DNA of 64,000 nt. Origin: Heloderma charlesbogerti. Lineage: Eukaryota > Chordata > Lepidosauria > Squamata > Helodermatidae. The notes under the pieces were generated by a model that made no database searches, had not been told where the DNA came from, and saw nothing but the letters and a program-made list of their open reading frames with translations. Each line of letters starts with the position of its first letter. The first letter of the stretch is position 1. The stretch covers positions 186,001 to 250,000 of the forward strand of contig JANEZZ010002699.1 of assembly GCA_026122225.1 (NCBI GenBank). Reading direction: 5' to 3'. Of this stretch, positions 33,713-47,300 are shown piece by piece. A program made the translations under genes and the position numbers.

Positions 33713-33930
33713 ATGGTATCACTGGTCCTGCTGCTGCTGCTGCTGCTGCCTCCTGCAGCCTGTGAGATGCAGAATTTAACATGTCCCCCAAATCTGATGG
33801 AACATCAAAAGGGAGCATCAAATTACTACCGGCCTGGAGACATCCTCATTAGCGGAGTCATATCTTCACAAATGTTTGAGTATCACGACCCATACATCTT
33901 TTCAGAGTCCCCTTTAAACAGGCGTGATTG
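33713..33930 (+). CDS. V2R: V2R gene 3, exon 1
   Basis: 218 nt. ATG 33713 begins [40 protein letters not shown] contains an N-glycosylation sequon (N21). Ends CGTGATTG|gtaagt, phase 2. The ATG is chosen because it directly starts the signal peptide and aligns with pseudogene 1. Confidence 0.92.
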
Positions 33931-36900
33931 GTAAGTCATGACCATTTCTTTGCTCCCCACCTGCAATCCAATTATCCCCATTTTTTGAAGACCATCCCTG
34001 GTAAATCACCCTCCCTGCTTCCCTCTTGTGTCTTTTGAAGGAGGATTGGGAGCTCAGTTAACATGAAGGCAACATTTAGTTAAGTTTGATTGTCCATGAT
34101 TGGATAATAAGGGTTTCCTTGCATAGTATCAACCAAAAGGAAATAAAGATCCAATTTCTAATCAATATTAATGTTACCTTGACTGTCTTCAAGTTAATAT
34201 TATTTTCCTTATGAAGGTCATAATATTTTTAGGCATTAAGTATCAATAAACTGACTGATTTCTTGCAAATGAAATGGATGGGTCTGTGGTCTTTTATGCT
34301 GGTCTGTAAACCCCAGGTGTGATGTAATCCTCCCTCAGAACTGTCTGCCTCTGCTTTGGGACAGCTGTCCTCACTGTCCCACAAGCTTAAGTCCCCAAAT
34401 TCACCAGGCAAAAGTGACACCCAATATGCCTAGTTGGTTCCCTTTACCCAACCAGGGGAAGTACCCAGGAAATATGAATGCTATCGGTAGCACATAAAGA
34501 TATACAAGAAGTGGGCTTTTATCATTTAAAACAAACCATTTAAAGTGTATTTAATACAAGAGATGTTATATCTTATCATTAATCATGCAGTTCTCAGCCT
34601 TATCCTGCCCCTTCTAACTCCTATTCCCACAACCCCACTATCTGGAGGTAGCTTCCTCCATCCCTAAGGCCCGTCTCCAAACCCCATCTAACCAACAACT
34701 GTCTGCTCCTGCCTTATATAACCTCGGTCTCCACCCACACACAAGCCCCTCCCACCTTTCCCTCACTTTCTGCCAAACAATTAACCCTCGCTCTCCTGGG
34801 TTCTGTTTAACACAGCAAACACATATAAACATCACTATACACTCGACATTGTGCTTCTGGCACAGCAATCTTTTTGTGTAATGAATGTCATGGTTTTGTG
34901 AAATGGGCAGCTTGATATTCTCCAGTTCACAACCAAACCTCTGGCAACCAGGAAGTGACAACTTGTCAGCATCTAATAACACAAAATCAAGGCCAGGGTC
35001 ACGACTTCAAAGCCATCTTTAGATGAATAAATTAGCCCCAGAACTTACGGTCTGCCTGCCTTGCAACTTCATGATACTCATTTGAACGTTTCTGTAGCCA
35101 GAGCCAGAAGAAGATTTTGGAAGGAGCATTTAGAGAGTGCCTCATAAGAAGGAACCATTTTGCCCTTTGTGTCTGTGTTTAGAGACTGCTGAGATTATTG
35201 TTGTCCCGGAATTAGGGATGGCGGAGAATTCTGCCATGGACTCCAATGAGGCTGACTTCCATCCTTGGGTTTGTTCTTTTAAGGTTTTAGGTTTTCTTAT
35301 TAAAATAGCTTACTACATACCTTAAACTACAGCTGAACACTAAAGTCCGTGATAAACAATGCAATAAACTCACCTTGTGCACTACTGAAAACATATGTTT
35401 CCTAACCTTTTAAGCACTAATTCTGTCCTGAACGTGATGCTGACATTTGTAATTTTTTCTATACTAAGATTAAAGAACCCTCTTTCATCAAGTGCAGATC
35501 AGAGAATCTACCATTTCTCATAGTACTGTTCAGGAATCCACACTTCTCCCAAGGAAGCATGCATAGGGGATTGCATTGTTAGTCTGGCTTAAAATATAGA
35601 ATTTTTAATAATGTAAAACATACGTAAAAATACAATGCCTGGCTTAAGTAGAAACCTGTGTAGAGTCTGGGAAGTAAGTGGCATCACAAACTACTTTTAT
35701 TTATCTTTGCCCCTCCTGGGGAAAGGGGGTGATACGGATTCTAAAGGAGGGTTGTAAACTACAACACCACCACCAGCCTGCTTTTCAGTAACAAATGCTG
35801 CAGTTTGCCTTAGACACCTGATTTCAGATATCTAAGGGCGCAACCCTATGGCCGCTAGACAGCAGCTAGATGGCCATAGGATAGGTCAGTTTCCGGGAAG
35901 CAACCTCGAAGCCCACGATCCGAGGTCAGTTCTCAGAGAGCCACATTGCGCAGAGTGGGGCAAAAGTGGGCATTCCAACGGCAGGGAGGGCAGAAGTGCC
36001 TTTATGACGCTTCCTGTGCATCATCCGGCCTCTGTCCCCCTGCCCCCGCTCTGACTTCCAGCAGCTAGACAGCCAAAATCAGCTGTCTAGCCATGAATGC
36101 AGGGCAGCTGAAGCACGGGGGAGAAGATCCCCTCTGCGCTCCTCCCACCCTGCATCGGCTAGGTGGCTGCCTATCCTGATAGGATTGCTCCCTAAGCGTG
36201 TCCTCTGGGAGTGGGTGGGAACAGGGCCGGCTTCCCTGCAGTTTGCCTCCTGGTGTCCTGCAATTTGCCTTAGATGCCTGATTTCTAGGCGTGGCTTTGG
36301 GGAGGAGGCCGGAACGGGGCTGGAAACTGCATGGGAAGCTCTCTAAAAAAGCTTCTGTGGTCTCCTCCCCTCCCTGCCCCAGGAACGCCTCATTTTCACC
36401 CTCTTCGCACTCCACGTTATGAGGCACGGGGGGTGGGGCAGCTGCCATGGTTGTGTCCATGCTGGCTACTAGGGGGAGGGGACGGGGAGCCTGGTTTCCC
36501 AGCTTATAGTGCTGTCTATGACCTCAGAGCTGGGAAACCAAAAAATCCTCTCTCCCCCAAATGCTGTCTAGGGGACATATGATTGCTGTCTTAGTTTTTG
36601 TTTTTTTTTAAATCCCTGCCTAATGGGCTTTATTTAGTCTTTTGCTGAGCCAGTGGTTGGTGGGGGCTGAAGCTCCGATGTGCACTGAGTGCTTCAGTGA
36701 GCCCCTGACCCACTCCAGGTGGCTTCGTGCCCCCTCTGCTTTGCCTCAGAAGGGGCACAAAGTGAGCCAAAGCAGCCTGCTTTGACTCAGGGGTCAGGCC
36801 TCGGGCCGAAGTGGTGCACAGCCCTAGTCCCTGGCATTACATACCTAGGCACACTTACTCTAAACAGCCTCAGCTTGGTCCTGATGTTGTAGGTGATGTT

Positions 36901-39900
36901 CCTTTGGGGACTGAGATAGAGTGTTCACATTCACTCAGATTTATTTAAATTCTACAAGTAAGGACTAAAACAAAGGCATAAACAAAATGCATTTATTAAA
37001 GAAAAATAAAGTTTAATACATGTGCAAACCTTCAGCCAAGCAGGGCCATACTCACACATCCTGCATCTGTATGCCTTCCACTCACACCTGTACTTTACCA
37101 ACAAGTGGATCCTCCTTTTTCTGGCAAAGATTTGGAATGTTCATTACAATACAGGACTTCCTTCGAGGCCCTGTTAACCAGGAGAAAGATCCCTTGCCCC
37201 ATTATGCATGGATTTAAATACTCTTCCAAACTTGGTGACCTCTTTCTTACTACATACTCAAAAATCTTTAAACCTATTTGCTCATGTTACATTATATATC
37301 ATCCTATACCCCGAAAGTCCAACCTTTTCCCAAAGTTCTCTCCCTTATATCTGAATCATGTTGTTTGTGACTTAGTTCTGCTGCAGTAGATTTTGCTGCC
37401 CTACTTGTCCCATTACACATCAGCATTAATCCCCCTGTTAATTAAGGAAGAAACAGTAGATAACATTCCAACTGACATGACATCTCTTATCAGTTTCTAC
37501 ATGACATCTAGCAAGCTTCTAATACAGTAGATTTTGCTCCTCTACTTGCCCCATTACACATCAGCATTAACCTCCCTATAAGAACCATCTCTTACCCCTT
37601 AAACTTAAAGCTCCCCATACCCCACAATGTACCCAAATGTAAATTGCAAGGCCCAAGAAAATCCTTACACTGAGATTTAGATAGCATGAAAAGGGCTATA
37701 GATTTAAAAAAGAAAGTGACATTTTGTTTTCTTTTCCTGAAGGATGACTGTGTGACACATCTCTTGTAATTTCTATTTATTGTTTTCCAGTCGTGTACGT
37801 CTGAGGTACTGGCACAGCTTGTCCTTCTTGTTTGCCATCCAGGAGATCAATCAGAATCCCAGGCTCTTACACAACATCACCTTGGGCTACAACATCTATG
37901 AGAGCCATTATTATGGAAGAACCACTTCCTATGCCATGCTACACCTGCTTACGGGAGGGAAAAGCAATTTTCCAAATTACAACTGTGGGAGAAGGAATAA
38001 CCCACTGATCCTTCTTGAAGGGGTTGAATCTGACCTCTCCATCCTGATTTCAGTCATGTCAGGCATCTACAAGATCCCACAGGTATGAATGGGGAGGGGA
38101 GGGGAGGCCAGCTGCATTGCAATGGGAGCTGGCCTTTGTCAGCTTGGACTCCATTCCAAAGCATCTCTGCTCACTGGGGAAGCGGGTCCTCTGGAGTGTA
38201 TATTGGAGGTGAGTGGTGACCGTGGTGACACTGTTGAATGGGAACCAAGGCAGCAGAATGTGCGGCTGAAGGAGGACCATAATCAGGTATCAGCATGGGG
38301 GGGGGTGCTTGCCAAGACCTCATGGGCTCAGAGGGGCCCAGTCCCCAACCCTGTCCATTCCTGCTTCTCTCTTTTTGGCTGTGATTGAATGGAAGTGAAG
38401 CAAAGCCAGCACTTGAACACAGTGAAGTCGGCACAAGCCGGATGATGACACAGGTGTTCCTAAGCAGTGGTGGGCAAGAAGCAGCCTGCAGGCCATATAC
38501 ATCTCCCCTGGCAATTGTTGTGGATGCCTATGTGGTTGTTGAAATTGGGCTCTGGAAAGTGGGCCAAGCAGTTCTTTGGCTGGCTGAGGGGAGCCCAGTT
38601 CTACTGGGAAATAACATGCTCTCTCCCTGCATGACGTGTTCCCAGCACTCTGGGATTTGGGTCCTTTGGCCATATGTGGTGGGGTGCAGCCACTCCACCA
38701 TTCGATGGATGGTAGTGTACCCACCAGACCAATGAAGCTGCCCACCCCTGAGCAAAAGGCACGGACCTGCTATCAATTCTGCTCATGTTGCCCCTTCTTC
38801 TCTGTGATTCCTGAAAAAGGCTCCAATGAGCCTCAGAAACAGTATCTGTATCACATTTGGGAGTGGGAAAAACATCTGGAAAAAACATGGGAGGGGGGCT
38901 TAAATCTTCCCCTTCTGGTGAGCTAACTCATGGCAGGGAGCAGGATTAACCTTTATCTCATGGTGTCCTCAAGTGAAATGCTCTACGATACTTGGAATAA
39001 CTGAAAGGTTTCCATTCACTCCAATGGGGAAAAGAAAAGCATTGCCTTTGGGGTGCGATTTTCATATGGGGTAGGTTTGCTTGTGTCTCCTGTCCCCCCA
39101 CTGTCAAGGACCCCACTGTACCTCCTTGAGGAAATCACACAAAGAATGGAAGTGCCACAAAGGATGCTTCGGATATTTTAGAACACCACCCCCATTTTTG
39201 TTATAGATTAATGATTTCAGGTTAATAAAAATCTGATCTTATCCTGAAAACAAATCAGTGCAAACGACCAGTTTCTTCCTTTCCTCACTAGATCAGTTAT
39301 GGTGTTGCTAGTCGTGTTCTGAATGATAGAAGTCAGTTCCCTTTCGTCCACCGGATGGGCCCAAGGGAAGAAACCCAGTACCAGGGGATTGTCCAACTGC
39401 TCCTGTTTTTCAGATGGACATGGATTGGTCTCTTTGCACCAGGCAATGACAATGGAGACAGGTTCATGAGAGCTATGACACCCCTGTTGACCCGGAGTGG
39501 AATTTGTGTTGCCTTCTCACAAAGACTACACATAAGAATCAGACATGAGAGTAAATTATCTGTTGTGTGGAGACAAGTTAATGTAGTTGTATTCTATGCA
39601 GATTCTCAATATGTATTTCAACCAGTGATCAATATGCAAAGAATGCTTGAAAAGAAAGAAAATGGAGCAAAAGTCTGGATCACAACAACTTTCCCAGACA
39701 TTGACTTCAACCTGTTTGTTGGTTATGGTAACTTCAAGTTCATTCATGGTTCTTGGACCTTCAAAGTGTCTACACAAAAAAGGACAAAATATGATTACTA
39801 TCAACCATTTACCTCTCCTCTGCGTCTGTTTTGGGATGAATCCTTTGATTGTTTATCGTCAAACCATGTGTTTTCCAAGAGAAGCTGGAAATATTGCACA

Positions 39901-41266
39901 GAGAAAGAGAATGTGGGGGTGCTGCCCCTGGAGGAGGTTGAGAGGGCCCTGTCCCAAGACAGCTTCAGTGCCTACAACAGTGTTCAAGCAGTGGCCCATG
40001 CTTTAAATGCTGCATATTTATACCGATCAAAGCAGACGATGCTGATGGTGGGTGGACGGGACAGGCTGAAACATCAAAAGCTGCAGCCATGGCAGGTATT
40101 GCATTTTGCAACACCACCATAGTGGTGAAAGACTCGGTGTGGAGATGTTATGTGCACATAACCATTCCTTGTGCATTAGTGAGTGGTTTCTGTGTCTGAG
40201 AGATAGCTTGGTATCCTGCTCTAGACAGGCCACATTCCGTATGTAGGACCAGGCTCATAGTCTGTGGCACTCCTAGATCCATTGTTGTTGCTGGAGTTCT
40301 CAGTGACCCCAGTTGCTCGTGGTGCCTTTTACAGCTTTGTCTGCTTTTCCAGCTGCAGCCACTCCTAGATGGGTACAGCTTGGCCACAGTGGTACCGATA
40401 TCGGTCATTTCAAACCTGGGCTACCAGCTCCATGTGAGGATACCCCTGAGACCAGTCCAGAAGGTACAGGCAGTGCAGAGTGTGACTGCCTGACTGTTGT
40501 CATGTGCCACTCCAAGGCAGCATGTAACCCTTCTGCTGAAAGCATTGCACTCGTGCCTATTTGATACCAGGCCTGGATTGAGGTTTGATCAAGGTCTGTA
40601 AAGCCAAGGACAACTTGGGACCAGGACACTTGAGGACATGCCTTCTTCCTCATTGTCCTGCTCAATCACTGCTGTCTTAGGCAGAGGCCCTCCAGAGGGG
40701 CCCACTTGGGTTTGGTATCTGCTTGGAAACCACCAGGAGGAGGGCCTTTGAGTGTGCTGTCTCCCAACTGGAGGAATTGCCTTCCAACTATCAGGCATAC
40801 CCAGACAGTGGACACTCCTTTGTTTTTTCAGCAGTTGCTGAACACTTTAGCTTGGAAAAAAGCAGGGCAACGGGAGGCATGATAGAGGTGTACAAAATTA
40901 TGCTTTAAAAGGGGTTAGACACATTCCTGGAGGAAAAGGCTATCAATGGCTACTAGTCTTGATGGCTACATGCTACCTCCAGTACCAGAGGCAGTGAGCC
41001 TGTTTGCACCAGTTTCTGGGGAACATGGGTGGGAGGGTGCTGTTGCGCTCATGCCCAACTTTTCGGTTCCTGGTCAGCAGCTGTTTGGCCAGTGTGCGAA
41101 CAGAATGCTGGACTAGATGGATCCTTGTTCTGATCGAGCATGGCTCTTCTTATATTCTTATGTTCCTATGTTTTCTTTTCAGGCAAGCATTTTTTGACAA
41201 ATGAGCTTCTGCTCAGACCAGATAAGGACAGATCCAGCCTTCTTAGCTGAAGTTGGACTCTCTTCC

Positions 41267-41305
<39 letters not shown>

Positions 41306-44300
41306 GGTCCCATGGCATAGACTTCCCTATTGAGGAAGGGGCCATCTATGCAGGGGTTCTGTGAGACAGGGGAGCTCTCTCTGGTTGTTTCTGTCCTTTC
41401 TTCCTCCTTGCTCATATAACGCTTGGGTCAGAAGGCATGGCAGTGAAGCAGCCCTATTTATTTATGTATGTATGTATGTATGTATGTATGTATGTATGTA
41501 TTTATTTCTACACTGCCCAACAGCCAAAGCTCTCTGGGTGGCTCACAAAAATTAAAACCACAAAGCACGGCATAAAACAATATAAAATATGAAAGCTTAA
41601 AACCACAATATAACAGTACAACCAGAATAGAACCTAGCAGCAATGCAGAGATTTAAAATACACATTTAAAACACCAAAGCTAAAAGACTGGGATGCTAAA
41701 TGCTAAAATACTGGGAGAATAAAAAGGTCTTCGCATATTACCAGAAGGAGTACAATGTAGGTTTCAGGCAAACCTCTCGGGAGCTCATTCCACAGCCTGG
41801 GTGCCACAGCAGAAAAGGCCTTCTTCCTGGTAGCCCTTGCCTCACTTCCTTTGGCAGGGGCTCATGGAGAAGGACCACTGAGGATGGTGTTCGGACCCAG
41901 GCAGGCACATATGGGAGTAGGCGATCATTCAGATAACCTGAACCGAGAACTACCGGAAGTACAAGCGGGGTTTCGAAGAGGCAGAGGAACTAGAGATCAA
42001 ATCACCAACATTCCCTGGATCATGGAGAAAGCAAGAGAATTCCAAAAAAACGTTTGTTTCTGCTTCATTGACTATGCTAAAGCCTTGGATTGTGAGGATC
42101 ACAACAAACTGTGGCAAATTCTGAAAGAGATGGGAGTACCAGACCATGGGACCTGTCTCCTGAGAAACCTGTACGAGGGTCAAGAAGCAACAGTAAAAAC
42201 CGGACATGGAACAACCAATTGGTTCAAAACTGGGAAAGGAGTACGACAAGGCTGCATATTGTCACCCTGCTTATTTAATTTATATGCAGAGTACATCATG
42301 AGAAACGCCGGGTTGGATGAATCAGAAGTTGGAATTAAGATTGCCGGGAGAATGATCAATAACCTCAGATACGCAGATGATACCACCCTAATGGCAGAAA
42401 GCGAAGAGGATCTAAAGAGCCTCTTGTTGAGGGTGAAAGTGGAGAGTGCAAAAGCTGGTTTGAAAGTCAACATTAAAAAAATGAAGATCATGGCATGTGG
42501 CCCCATCACTTCCTGGCATATAGAAGGGGAAGAAATGGAAGCAGTGACAGATGTTATTTTCTTGGGCTCCAAGATCACCACAGATGGTGACTGTAGCCAT
42601 GAAATTAAAAGACGCTTGCTCCTTGGGAGGAAAGCTATGGCAAACCTAGGCAGCATAGTAAGAAGCAGAGACATCACCTTGCCGACAAAGGTTCGTGTAA
42701 TCAAAGCTATGGTTTTCCCAGTAGTAATGTATGGCTGTGAGAGCTGGTCTATAAGGAAGGCTGAGCATCGAAGAATTGACGCTTTTGAACTGTGGTGCTG
42801 GAGAAGACTCTTACGAGTCCCCTGGACAGCAAGGAGGTCTAATCAGTCAATCCTAAAGGAAATCAACTCCGAGTGCTCATTGGAAGGACAGGTATGGAAG
42901 CTGAAGCTCAAATACTTTGGCCACCTAATGTGAAGAGAAAACTCCCTGGAAAAGACCCTGATGCTGGGATGATTGAAGGCAAAAGGAGAAGGGGACGGCA
43001 GAGGATGAGATGGCTAGATAGCATCACCGATGCGATGAATATGAACTTGAGCACACTCCGGGAGAGAACGCAGGACAGGCAGGCCTGGCGTGCTATGGTC
43101 CATGGGGTCACGAAGAGTCGGACATGACTTAACTACTGAACAACAACAAGCCGTTAAGGGCTTTGAATGTTAATACCAGCCCTTTAATCAGGCCTGGAAA
43201 AGGACTGGCAGCTAGCACAGCTGCGAAACTACTGGCAACATGTGATCTCATGGGCCAGTCCCTGGGGGTGTCTCCACCAGCGATTTACTCCAAGCCGGCT
43301 GCATGTTGAATCATAGAATCATAGAATAGTAGGGTTGGAAGGGGCCTACAAGGCCATTGAGTCCAATCCCCTGCTCAATGCAGGAATCCAAGCATCCCTG
43401 ACAAATGGCTGTCCAGCCTCGTCTTGAAGGCCTCCAGTGTGGGAGAGCCCACCACCTCCCCAGGTAATTGAGGTCATTAGAGATACATGACATCGTGGCC
43501 ATCCAGCAGCTGCCCCGGAGCTGATCAGGGAAAAACCCAGATTTCCAGAGACTGGTTAAAGTCCGATTCTTTTCCTTAAGTCGGGTTCTCACTAGGATAG
43601 TTGTCGTATGCCCCACCCCCTGCACTGACCTCGGGTATGTTAGCACTGCCCAGGAATGTTACTTCCCATTGTGCTGAACGAGACTTGCCCTCTTAATGCC
43701 CACAGAACTTACAGAGATCCCCCTCAATTGACATGGCACAGTTAAAAGCCGATTCCCTAAGTGCTGTAAAGCATGATCTCTATGCTCTGATTCTGCTTTG
43801 TTTGGTTTATTGCCTTAGGAAGAAACTACTTCCACCCTTCGTTATGGAGATGCTGCAGGTTAAATGGGCATTGGTTTCCATCTTTGTGTTTACTGCTCTC
43901 TTTCCCAGCATAAGCATATGTGTGTCTACTCAGAAGTAACTCCCACTGTGGTCAATGAGGCTTGCTCCTGAAATGCAGGTGCATCTGGACTTTCAGGGGA
44001 AGAGAGAATGGGGGGGGCAGAGGAGGAGAGGGGAAGCCTCCTTTATTGGTTGAGCAGCCCTTGCCAGTCAGATGATGTTCACTCCAAGCCCCCCACCCGG
44101 AAGTATGTTCTATGAAGATTATTTTAGTGCCCCAGAGAACCTGCTTGTGGAGCCCTAAATGGACCTCACTGCAGCAAAATTGATTCCTTTGAAAAAATCC
44201 AGGACTCCTCCATAAGCTTCTCCTTCTGTTGTCATATAAGCAGGGCACCTGTTAACAATCTTGCTGCCCTATTTTGGACCAGCTGAAGTTTCCAGTCCAT

Positions 44301-47300
44301 TTTCAAGGCAGCCCCACGTATAATGCATTGCAGTAATATAGACAAGAGGTTATCAGAGCATGGACAACTGTCGATAGTCTATCTCTGTCCAGATAAGGGT
44401 GTGATTTGTATACCAGCCGAGGCAGATAAAAAGCGCTCTGTGCCACTGAGTTCACCTGTACCTCAAGTGACAGTTCTGGGTCCAAGAGCACCTCCAAACC
44501 ACCAACGTGATCCTTTAGGGGGAGTGCAACCTCCCCCCCCCCGCACAGGCTGAACATCACCTAGCTGGGCAGACGAACCACCCACCAACAGTACCTCCAC
44601 CTTGCCTGGATTGAGTTTCAGTTTATTGGCCCTCATCTAGTCCATTACTGTGCCCAGGCACTGATTCAGAACAGCCACTGCCTCAACTGGGCTTGATGAA
44701 AAATCCAAGTAGACTTGGGCGTCATCAGCATATTGATGGCACCTCAGCCCAGACGTCCGGATAATCTCCCACAGTGGTTTCATGTAGGTGTTGAACAGCA
44801 TAGGGGATAAAATAGAGGCCTGTGGAGCCCCATAGCATAATTGCTGAGGCACAGGGCAATAACTCCCCAACACCTCCTTCTGGATCCAGCCATCCAAGTA
44901 GGAGCGCAACCATGGCAGTGCAGTCTCAACCCAACAACTTACCCAGAAAGATACCATGGCTGATGGTATCGAAAACCGCTGAGAGGTCCAGGAGAATCAA
45001 CAGGGTTGCACTCCCCCATCCCTCTCTTGGCAGAGGTCATCCCACAGGGCGACCAAGGCAGTTTCCATTCCAGAAGCAGGCCTGAAGCCCAATTGAAATG
45101 GATGTAGATAATCCATTTCATTCAAGAGTGCCTGAAGTTGTCCTGCAACCACCTGCTACAGCACCTTCCACAAGGTTTGGATGTCTGGGTAGCTGCACAA
45201 AACACCCCCAAGTTATTACCAAACAAGAGTATTTAGTAATAAATAGCAATAACAGAAGCAATTAACATTAGCATAGACAAAGCAACTATGTCCCCAAGTT
45301 CAAAAAACCTTCCCATTTTGTCCCAAGATCTAGATGTGCCTTGGAGCATCTTTTTGCTTTACTCACAGGTAATCCAAAGAAGCAAGCTGTTCTTGGGTTG
45401 ATTTCTTTATTCCATTCATGTCAAGAGGCAAAAATTGAGTGTGTTACGGTAGATGGTGCTTGTGGTTTCGCTTGGTTGAAAAAACCATCAACAAGAACCC
45501 TGAGTGCACTGCAGTATATTTTGGTCTAGTAAGTAGGATGGAAGTTGTAGTCCAAAATGTCTGGAGGCACCAGGTTGGAGAAGGCGACCAGATTGGAGAC
45601 CTGGTTGGAGAAGGTGGCGACCAGGTTTGAGAAGGTGCAGATTAATGACTCTGGACTTCCCCAAAACGCTGAAGCAGAAAGAGGAGACTCAAGAAGGTAT
45701 CTCAGCTGTGACTGAAAGAAGAAGAAGACTGTCATCCACTCTGAGTTTAGATGGGACATGCATTGGCCCCATTTTGTAGAGGATTAGAGCTTGAAGTGAG
45801 AATGACTAAGATACTGAATATGCTTCCATGTTTTCTAAATACTGCTTGTTTTCTCTGTTGTTCTAGTTTCACGCTTTCTTAAGAGAAGGACGGCTTTCTA
45901 ATACTTCCATGGAGGGATTGTATTTGGATGAGAATGGGGAGCTGGAACCTGACTTTGATATCATGAATTGGGTGCTATCTTTCAATGATGAAAAGGGTAG
46001 AGTGAAAATTGGGAGTATACATAGACAGGCATTCACAGACATAAAGCTCACCATGAAACCAGAAGCCATTGTGCTGCCCAAGCATTTTAATGGGGTAGGG
46101 GAAATCATTTATGTCACATTACTGATGTGTTAAATTCTAATAATACGTTGAATATTACATGTGAGACTTCTAATACAATTCTATGCACAACTACCTCATT
46201 TAAGCTGGCAAGGAAGGGCTGGTGGAGTAGATCTAAGGAGTGGTGAATGTGTCTTTGCATGATGGAGTGGTGCCTGCCACCTTGAAGGAGGTGTTGGTGT
46301 GTCTGCTGAGAAAACCCTCCCCAGAGGTTTTATATATATGAATATATATGAGTGACTAAACCCCGTTCTGGGTAAGGTGCTTGAGAGGGTGGTGGCTGGG
46401 CAATTGTAGATGTTCTTGGAGGATACTGATTATCTCACCCCATTTCAGTCTGGGTTAAGGCCTGCTTTGGGGACAGAATCACCTTTGGTCACCATGGTGG
46501 CTGACCTCTTGTGGGAGAGTGACAGAGTTAGTACAGCCCCATTGATCTTGCTTGAACTCTCAGTGGCTTTTGATACCCTTGGCCACAATAGTCTTTTGGA
46601 TCGTCTCCATAAGCTGGGAACTGTGGGCATTGTTCTACAGTTGGTACGCTCTTACTTGCATGGAGAGTTCCAGAAAGTAGTGGTTTATCAATCTATCAAA
46701 TAAATAAACAAACAAACAAACAAACAAATCCTTGAGACAGCTTAATATCTCCCAAAGCTTGTCTTGGTCCTGCTCAAACTTTGCCACTTGGACCTCCCTG
46801 TCTCATTCTTTCCTATTTCTTGCCTGTCTATCTCTCCAATGCCATTTATATAGCAGATAATGTGTGTGGGTTTACACATATCTCCGGAATGCCATAATCC
46901 TGTTCAGATGGAGCAGCATTAGGAGCAAACCCATCCAGGTCTCCATCCACACTCAGAGTCTCATACTTCCTCCTTGCCACCATGCACTGCAGTGCAATAG
47001 TACAGGAGGTCTCAAGTTACTCTAAATTGGAGTACTCCAGAGATCAGACTGGAAGCTTGGAGGGGCCAGATGGGGCCACCGTTGAAGGTGGGCACTGGGG
47101 CAGGTCATAAAGGCAGCATCACATCTATTTTAGAAGCACTTCATTGGTTCCCACTCAACTTCAGGATGCACATCAAGGTGCTGAAACAATGGAAGCACTG
47201 CACAATCTAGGGTGAGGGTAGTACAAGGGACATCTTCCGTATGACTCATGCATGTGTTCTCTTAGAATAAATGATGAGGCCCCCTCCAAGTAGCACAACC

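Larger units (their letters stand above)
41458..45170 (-). mobile_element. L2-like LINE, minus strand, invaded by BovB and CR1
   Basis: The 3' end at about 41510 reads CTGCCCAACAGCCAAAGCTC (+ strand), typical of squamate L2/CR1-group LINEs. ORF relics on the minus strand: reverse transcriptase at 44957-44637 ([34 protein letters not shown]) and C-terminus at 44560-44303 ([31 protein letters not shown]). Interrupted at 41941-43150 (BovB) and 43313-43490 (CR1). Several frame breaks; inactive. Confidence 0.65.
40096..45866 (+). other. V2R gene 3, intron 3 (LINE-filled)
   Basis: 5.8 kb. Contains the old L2-type relic (40330-40790), a CR1-like LINE end (40870-41173), microsatellites, an L2-like element on the minus strand (41458-45170) invaded by BovB and CR1, and then sequence aligned with the exon 4 flank of units 1 and 2 (from about 45175). 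Confidence 0.6.
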
